Notes under the pieces: generated by a model | What the model was told of the DNA's origin: nothing | Seen by the model: the letters and a program-made list of their open reading frames with translations, nothing else | The model's database searches: none | Program-made: the position numbers and the translations under genes | In this document: positions 62,031-64,000 of the stretch, one piece after another | Layout of the letters: every line of letters begins with the position of its first letter | Numbering within the stretch: position 1 is the stretch's first letter | DNA from: Phenylobacterium sp. | Lineage (GTDB): Bacteria; Pseudomonadota; Alphaproteobacteria; Caulobacterales; Caulobacteraceae | Assembly: GCF_004299445.1 (NCBI RefSeq) | Contig: NZ_SCTC01000043.1 | Location: forward strand, 62,001-126,000 | Direction of reading: 5' to 3' | DNA: 64,000 bases

Positions 62031-62045
62031 TGAACGCGCGGTTCA
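62031..62045. promoter_or_regulatory. Candidate TetR-type operator TGAAC-N5-GTTCA
   Basis: TGAACGCGCGGTTCA, five-base arms around a GCGCG centre, between the hydrolase and CoA ligase genes. It resembles the TTGAACG sites before the TetR gene at 49 kb, giving weak evidence for co-regulation. Confidence 0.4.
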
Positions 62046-62075
62046 AGAGGCGGTTCTGTGAGCTTTTCGTCATGG

Positions 62076-63689
62076 TCACGATGACGTGCCCGGCGTGGCC
62101 AGCCGGTCACGCAGTTCGCGCTTCAGCACCTTGCCGGTGGGGCCGATCGGCAGTTCGGGGACGATGCGGACCTCGTCGGGCGTCCACCACTTGGCGACGC
62201 GGGCGCCGACATGGGCCTTCACCGCCTCCGGGTCGACGCTCTGGCCTGGGCGGAGCACGACCAGCAGCAGCGGCCGCTCGTCCCACTTGGGATGCGGCAT
62301 GCCGACGGCGGCGGCCATGGCCACGGCCGGGTGCGAACAGGCCGCCTCCTCCAGGTCCAGCGTCGAGATCCACTCGCCGCCCGACTTGATGACGTCCTTG
62401 GCGCGGTCCGTCAGGCGCAGGTAGCCCTGGGGGTCGAGGGTGGCGATGTCGCCGGTGTCGAACCAGCCGTCGGCGGTGAAGGCGGCCGACCCGTCCTGCT
62501 TGAAATAGGCCGAGGCCACCCAGGGGCCACGCACCTGCAGCTGGCCCGGCGTCTTGCCGTCGCGGGGCAGGAGCTGGCCGTCCTCGCCCACGATCCGCAG
62601 GTCGACGCCCCAGAGGCCGCGGCCCTGCTTCAGCTTGCGCTGGAGGGTCTGTTCCTCGGTCTCGTCGGCGTGCTCGGGCAACGCCGTGTTGATGACGCCC
62701 AGCGGCGAGGTCTCGGTCATCCCCCAAATCTGGCGCACCTTGCCGCCGAGGCGGTTCTCGATCCGGGCGATCAGTGAGGCGGTGGGCGCCGAACCGCCGA
62801 TGGCGATGGTGCGCACGGACGTCAACTGACCGCCGGTCTGGTCCAGGTGGTCGGCCACGCCCACCCAGATGGTCGGCACGCCCAGCAGGAAGGTGACGTT
62901 CTCGGCCGCGATCAGCTCGCAGACGCTGGGGCCGTCCAGCAGCCGGCCCGGCAGCACCAGGGTCGCCCCCACCAGGGGGGCGGCGTACGGCGTGCACCAG
63001 GCGTTGGCGTGGTACATCTGGGCGCAGGGCATGACCACGTCGCGGGCCGACAGGTCGAAGGCGTCGGGCAGCGCCAGCGCGAGGGCGTGCAGCACCGTCG
63101 AGCGGTGGCCGTAGAGCACGCCCTTCGGGTTGCCCGTGGTGCCGGACGTGTAGCAGAGGCCGGACGCGCTCTTCTCGTCGATGTCGGGCCAGTCGAAGTC
63201 CGGGGTCTGGGCCGCCAGCAGGTCTTCGTAGACCAGCGTATCGGGCGGCGCGTGCGCGGCGTCGGTCATGGCCACGAACGTCTTCACGGTCGCCATCTTC
63301 GGGCCGATCTCGGCGACGAGGTCGTTGAAGGTGATGTCGAAGAGAAGGACCGAGTCCTCGGCATGGTCGGCGACCCAGACCACCTGATCCGGGTGGAGCC
63401 GCGGGTTGATGGTGTGCAGCACCGCGCCGATGCCGGTGACCGCGAAGTAGAGCTCGAAGTGGCGATGGGTGGACCAGGCCAGGGTGGCCACCCGGTCGCC
63501 CGGTTTCACGCCCAGCGCCAGCAGCGCCTTGGCCATCTGCTTGGATCGCGTGAGCGCGTCACGATAGCCGTACCGGTGGATGGGCCCCTCGACCGTGCGC
63601 GTCACCACCTGCCGGTCGCCATGGTAGAGCGCCGCATGCTCCAGGATCGACGGGAGCGTCAGCGGTCGGTCCATCATCAGCGCAAGCAT
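62076..63689 (-). CDS. Long-chain acyl-CoA ligase (AMP-forming)
   Basis: A 537-residue ANL-superfamily adenylating enzyme that activates a carboxylic acid to its CoA thioester. ATP-binding motif YTSGTTGNPKGV (about 181-192), GGSAPTASLI, IWGMTETSPLG, and the hinge TGDIATLDPQGYLRLTDRAKDVIKSGGEWIS, plus the C-terminal catalytic Lys in PTGKVLKRELR. The group with medium- or long-chain fatty acid preference is suggested by length. Substrate open. It may feed acyl-CoA into the acyl-CoA dehydrogenase and SDR steps encoded elsewhere in the window. Confidence 0.92.
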   Translation of the reverse strand: MLALMMDRPLTLPSILEHAALYHGDRQVVTRTVEGPIHRYGYRDALTRSKQMAKALLALGVKPGDRVATLAWSTHRHFELYFAVTGIGAVLHTINPRLHPDQVVWVADHAEDSVLLFDITFNDLVAEIGPKMATVKTFVAMTDAAHAPPDTLVYEDLLAAQTPDFDWPDIDEKSASGLCYTSGTTGNPKGVLYGHRSTVLHALALALPDAFDLSARDVVMPCAQMYHANAWCTPYAAPLVGATLVLPGRLLDGPSVCELIAAENVTFLLGVPTIWVGVADHLDQTGGQLTSVRTIAIGGSAPTASLIARIENRLGGKVRQIWGMTETSPLGVINTALPEHADETEEQTLQRKLKQGRGLWGVDLRIVGEDGQLLPRDGKTPGQLQVRGPWVASAYFKQDGSAAFTADGWFDTGDIATLDPQGYLRLTDRAKDVIKSGGEWISTLDLEEAACSHPAVAMAAAVGMPHPKWDERPLLLVVLRPGQSVDPEAVKAHVGARVAKWWTPDEVRIVPELPIGPTGKVLKRELRDRLATPGTSS

Positions 63690-63772
63690 GGGTCCTCCGA
63701 GGTTTTCCGCACAGGCTAGGGCATGGCGGGCGACGGGCGAAGCCCTGCGCGCCGCAGGCGCTGTTGAGATTC

Positions 63773-63863
63773 AACCACGAACCACACGAACCACACGAAC
63801 ATGCGGTCGCGCGCTCCGAGCTGTGGCCTGGGAGCGTTCGTGTGGTTGGTGTGGTTCGTGGTT
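63773..63863. repeat. Long inverted repeat built from CCACACGAA units
   Basis: The left arm (63773-63800) is built from AACCACGA followed by two ACCACACGA-type units. The right arm (63836-63863) is its 28-base reverse complement with one mismatch. The 35-base spacer contains a further stem CGCTCC/GGAGCG. Similar arrays occur in many environmental bacteria as REP/MITE-like elements. It lies between the CoA ligase gene and a gene running off the window. Confidence 0.8.
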
Positions 63864-63895
63864 CGAAATGGAGGGCGCTTCGCGCGGGTGGCGCG

Positions 63896-64000
63896 TCAGC
63901 CGGAGGGGCGCCAGGGCGGCTTCGAGGGACGCGCCGGGGTGTGATCCGGGGCCGTCGCGTGCAGGCCGGCGGTGAAGGCGCGGGCGGCGGCGTTGGCGGC
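63896..64000 (-). CDS. C-terminal end of an unidentified protein (truncated by window edge)
   Basis: On the minus strand the frame is open from the window edge to a TGA at 63896-63898, giving 34 residues: an Ala-rich helix end followed by a Pro/Ser/Arg-rich tail that finishes PPWRPSG. Composition fits the end of a real protein, but 34 residues cannot identify it. Confidence 0.4.
   Translation of the reverse strand, partial: AANAAARAFTAGLHATAPDHTPARPSKPPWRPSG

Overview
The window is high-GC, gene-dense DNA from an alphaproteobacterium, almost certainly a member of the Caulobacteraceae (Caulobacter/Phenylobacterium type). This rests on gene content: the cell-cycle regulator CtrA beside fliI-fliJ, a fliF-fliG-flbE-fliN-flbD-flhA flagellar operon, a circularly permuted two-piece tmRNA whose tag reads ANDNFAEEVRLAA next to an alphaproteobacterial SspB, GANTC (CcrM) sites stacked in the ctrA promoter, and TTAA-type CtrA boxes. 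The genus is inference. No phage, insertion sequence or CRISPR array was found; the window looks like chromosomal backbone with short repeat elements.

Layout. 1-13 kb: metabolic genes, mostly on the minus strand (leucine dehydrogenase-like enzyme, lipoprotein lipase, acyl-CoA dehydrogenase/DUF3253/GST operon, a TauE/GST/secreted-protein operon, NupC). 13.9-16.8 kb: a DevCAB-like ABC exporter. 17-21 kb: an MFE-2-like SDR dehydrogenase and two tandem MFS carriers. 21-27 kb: an AbrB/PIN toxin-antitoxin pair, Mrp ATPase, HflK-HflC, a HAD phosphatase, and serB/miaA, whose start codons overlap on opposite strands. 27.8-34.4 kb: branched-chain amino-acid synthesis, with a Leu/Val leader peptide and attenuator before ilvB; ilvN lies 4 kb away, separated by six unrelated genes. 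35.4-37.8 kb: YciB, ssrA, a gene-free stretch with three similar hairpins, sspB and a thioesterase. 37.8-41.4 kb: a C13 peptidase, a PEPxxWA-anchored secreted protein and a serine beta-lactamase-like protein. 41.6-48.8 kb: flagellar operon. 49-53.4 kb: TetR with its operators, small membrane proteins, and fliI-fliJ on the minus strand. 53.4-54.4 kb: ctrA with a dense control region and a strong terminator. 54.4-63.7 kb: M28 membrane peptidase, rpiB, arsC-like gene, a methyltransferase-like protein, Zn alcohol dehydrogenase, chromate transporter, alpha/beta hydrolase and acyl-CoA ligase. A long inverted repeat and the end of a partial gene close the window.

How it fits together. CtrA (53.6 kb) is the known master regulator of class II flagellar genes in Caulobacter, and both flagellar operons here carry CtrA-like boxes, so regulator and targets sit within 12 kb. 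The ssrA-sspB pair places the degradation tag and the adaptor that delivers tagged proteins to ClpXP side by side. Several lipid and acyl-CoA genes (acyl-CoA dehydrogenase, SDR, alcohol dehydrogenase, CoA ligase, hydrolase, thioesterases) carry palindromes typical of TetR operators, suggesting a fatty-acid-type catabolic regulon. The observations most worth a second look are the triple hairpin array between ssrA and sspB, the five GANTC sites in 73 bp before ctrA, and a hairpin that buries the ribosome binding site of an unknown 340-residue protein.
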